Part shown: positions 4,619 to 6,283 of the stretch, in pieces
How positions within the stretch are numbered: position 1 is the stretch's first letter
Layout: each line of letters starts with the position of its first letter
Origin: Candidatus Thorarchaeota archaeon
GTDB taxonomy: Archaea; Asgardarchaeota; Thorarchaeia; Thorarchaeales; Thorarchaeaceae
Length of the DNA: 6,283 nt
Direction: 5' to 3'
Assembly: GCA_018238825.1 (NCBI GenBank)
Contig: JABCSP010000130.1
Span: 1-6,283, forward strand
Program-made: the position numbers and the translations under genes
Notes under the pieces: model-generated
What the model saw: only the letters and a program-made list of their open reading frames with translations
What the model was told of the DNA's origin: nothing
Databases searched by the model: none

Positions 4619-6283
4619 ATCCTTCGTAAACAGGTAACTCTTCTACATCCCGGGGTTTCAATTTCTTTTTCTTATTCTTCCGATCACACCCTTGAGCAAT
4701 GACGGAACCAGGTACTATGTCGTCGAGGGAATCATCAACTACCTCTTCTATAGGTACTGGAGTTTCTCCTTCTAAATGTGAAACACGCATCTCTTCGAGA
4801 ACCTCAACCTCTGAATCAGATGGCTCCTCAGTACTTTCCGCAGTCAGTGGTATTCCTTCCTCTTCTTCATCAACTTCAGGGGACGTTGAGTCCTCACTGG
4901 GAACATCAAATCTGAGATCCGGCTCTTTTGCCATTTCCTTAGCAAACGCTTCCTCAGTTTCCTTCATTGAGCCGAAGTTTAGATGATCGTCAATACCTTC
5001 TTTGATGTCCGGTCTAAGCGCTCCAATGTTGTAAAGAGCATTAACAAGTTCAGTCAGATGAGATACAGCTTCCCCAAAGTTGATAGGGCGAAGTAAGTGC
5101 CCAGTGAGCCCAACATAGCCCAGCGCGAGCTTCTCCTCTTCGACATTACCGCCTAAGTATTCAAAGAGACCTATGAATTTGCGTAGGCCACTATCTCCCA
5201 TCACAAGAGATTTAGAACTGGCCTCAGCAGGAGATAGTCTTACACACTCATCAAGAACAGTACAGGAAATGTTGACAGTTTTTTCGAGATTGCTATTCTT
5301 CATCGCCGCTGCAGCTTCAGCAACTAGTGGAGATATTACAAAATTCACATGACCAATGAGCTGAAGTTTCTCTTCGTTCTCTTCGATTGATTTTGTGATT
5401 CTTGAGGCATCTCCAACTGTTCTCAGCTGCTCTTTTTCTCTGGTTAAGGTCTCAACAAATGAGGAGATTGAATTACGAGAAGAACTCAACAGCCATCCGC
5501 CTACTACACCGGCAGCGGCACTAGCAATAACTGGAATCAAGAGAGAACCAGAACCAGCGAGAATGACCGCGATGAGTGATGAGAGACCTATTGCAAGAGC
5601 TAGTAATGATAACACTCCAAACCAACCTCTTGATATTCCTGTTTCTAAAAGGTTCCACTTGCTACCTTCTACACTCTTCTTCAAATCAGGGAGTTTTGAT
5701 CTTGCATCACTCTGTCGGATAAGTGCAAATTGATCTGCCGTAACAATTCGACCTGTTTCAGTTAGCCACGTAAGGTCTGCTGAAGGCTTAGCACTCTTAG
5801 TGATGACATAAACTGTACGTGTTTCGTGCATCAATGAAAGTGAGTCATTCTTCATTCCGCGCAAGAGTGGAAGCCGCACACGACCAAAAGGTGTTAACAC
5901 ACTTTGCTCACTAAGGAAACCAACTAAGCCGACATCACTGAGAACTCTCTCAAGATCCCTGTTTACGGTTTCCAATACTGCTGCACGCATGGCGAGACCT
6001 CCTTTTCCAAATTCAGCCTTCCTTAAATCAAGAACAAAGACAATGTCGACATGGACACCTTTTGTTTCTGGAACAGCCTCCAATCGTACTCCTAGCGTTA
6101 GTCCATTCGGATACCTACTAGTAAAGTGTTCAGTCAACTCTAGAGCAGTTTCAATATCATAATCTTCTTTTTCTTCTGTGGGTTCATTCTTGATTTTCTT
6201 GTCTTCTTCTTTAGGTTCGTTCTTGAATTCCTTGTCTTCTTCTTTAGATTCATTCTTGATTTTCTTGGCTTCTTCTTTAGGTT
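4578..6283 (-). CDS. Large two-transmembrane protein with N-terminal K/E-rich repeats, partial (at least 567 residues)
   Basis: Family not recognised. The frame stays open past TTG 6137 to the window edge, so the 5' end is missing. Visible order: three full 11-residue K/E-rich repeats (bases 6281-6183) plus a divergent continuation; a globular domain with strands such as VDIVFVLDL and TRTVYVITK; two membrane segments at about 172-193 and 197-218 counted from codon 6137 (GVLSLLALAIGLSSL and LLIPVIASAAAGVVGGWLL); then a helical region (about 225-405) rich in charged heptad-like stretches. The tail is strongly acidic at 405-475, then basic (KNKKKKLKPR at 487-496). The membrane hairpin would put both soluble parts on the same side, presumably the cytoplasm. 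No enzyme motif was seen. It is the first visible gene of the operon and overlaps the RecA-like ATPase by up to 41 bases, so it may be a membrane scaffold for the DNA-acting proteins (inference). Confidence 0.82.
   Translation of the reverse strand, partial: PKEEAKKIKNESKEEDKEFKNEPKEEDKKIKNEPTEEKEDYDIETALELTEHFTSRYPNGLTLGVRLEAVPETKGVHVDIVFVLDLRKAEFGKGGLAMRAAVLETVNRDLERVLSDVGLVGFLSEQSVLTPFGRVRLPLLRGMKNDSLSLMHETRTVYVITKSAKPSADLTWLTETGRIVTADQFALIRQSDARSKLPDLKKSVEGSKWNLLETGISRGWFGVLSLLALAIGLSSLIAVILAGSGSLLIPVIASAAAGVVGGWLLSSSRNSISSFVETLTREKEQLRTVGDASRITKSIEENEEKLQLIGHVNFVISPLVAEAAAAMKNSNLEKTVNISCTVLDECVRLSPAEASSKSLVMGDSGLRKFIGLFEYLGGNVEEEKLALGYVGLTGHLLRPINFGEAVSHLTELVNALYNIGALRPDIKEGIDDHLNFGSMKETEEAFAKEMAKEPDLRFDVPSEDSTSPEVDEEEEGIPLTAESTEEPSDSEVEVLEEMRVSHLEGETPVPIEEVVDDSLDDIVPGSVIAQGCDRKNKKKKLKPRDVEELPVYEGYAHPKGESGSAGV
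6183..6283 (-). repeat. 33-bp in-frame tandem repeat (three full units and the start of a fourth)
   Basis: Units lie at 6183-6215, 6216-6248 and 6249-6281; the last two bases fit a fourth unit running off the edge. The first and third units differ at one base; the middle one differs from the first at four. Each encodes 11 residues of the form P/S-K-E-E-D/A-K-K/E-I/F-K-N-E. The period is a whole number of codons, so copy number can change without breaking the frame. The peptide is highly charged, with one hydrophobic residue and usually one proline per unit, which suggests an extended or disordered linker rather than a stable coiled coil, although 11-residue periodicity also occurs in hendecad coiled coils and LEA-type proteins. 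Confidence 0.92.

Noticed and set aside
4699..5733. Plus-strand open frames at 4699-4986 and 5395-5733
   Set aside because: Antisense of the acidic tail (giving an artificial Ser-rich protein) and of the two-membrane-segment region; both are explained by the minus-strand gene.
6183..6283. CRISPR array
   Set aside because: The units are directly adjacent with no spacers, in frame with the coding sequence, and imperfect; this is a coding tandem repeat.

Overview
The window looks archaeal. The strongest evidence is an XPG/Rad2-family flap endonuclease of the archaeal/eukaryotic FEN1 type that ends in a PCNA-binding (PIP) box. Beside it sit two proteins with the RadA/RadB (KaiC-Rad55) RecA-like layout. 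The Shine-Dalgarno-like sites are GGTGAT and AGGAGG, and GTG/TTG starts appear likely. The DNA is moderately AT-rich by eye. An uncultured archaeon, possibly of an Asgard-type lineage, would fit, but that placement is a guess. No tRNA, rRNA, CRISPR array, insertion sequence or phage hallmark gene was found.

Layout. On the + strand, one gene (36-1259) encodes a 407-residue protein with a likely winged-helix DNA-binding region and an Lrp/AsnC-like C-terminal domain. It converges on a minus-strand gene block with a single base between the two stop codons. The rest of the window (6283 down to 1261) is one compact minus-strand operon. Its gene order is: (A) a partial gene for a large two-transmembrane protein with an N-terminal K/E-rich 11-residue repeat and a charged C-terminal tail; (B) a RecA-fold ATPase with an intact P-loop; (C) a protein with about four transmembrane segments and a cytosolic domain I do not recognise; (D) a second RecA-fold protein whose P-loop has lost its lysine; (E) the FEN1-like nuclease. 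All junctions are overlaps or gaps of at most 5 bases, so the five genes are probably co-transcribed and translationally coupled. The operon promoter lies beyond base 6283.

Working together (inference). An active/degenerate pair of RecA-like proteins, a structure-specific nuclease that can dock on PCNA, and two membrane proteins in one tight operon suggest a membrane-associated DNA-processing machine, for example in repair, recombination, DNA transfer, chromosome handling or defence. I do not recognise this gene combination as a named system. The individual enzyme families are well supported, but the joint function is not. No stretch over 300 bases lacks a gene. The only non-coding DNA consists of the junction bases and possibly bases 1-35.
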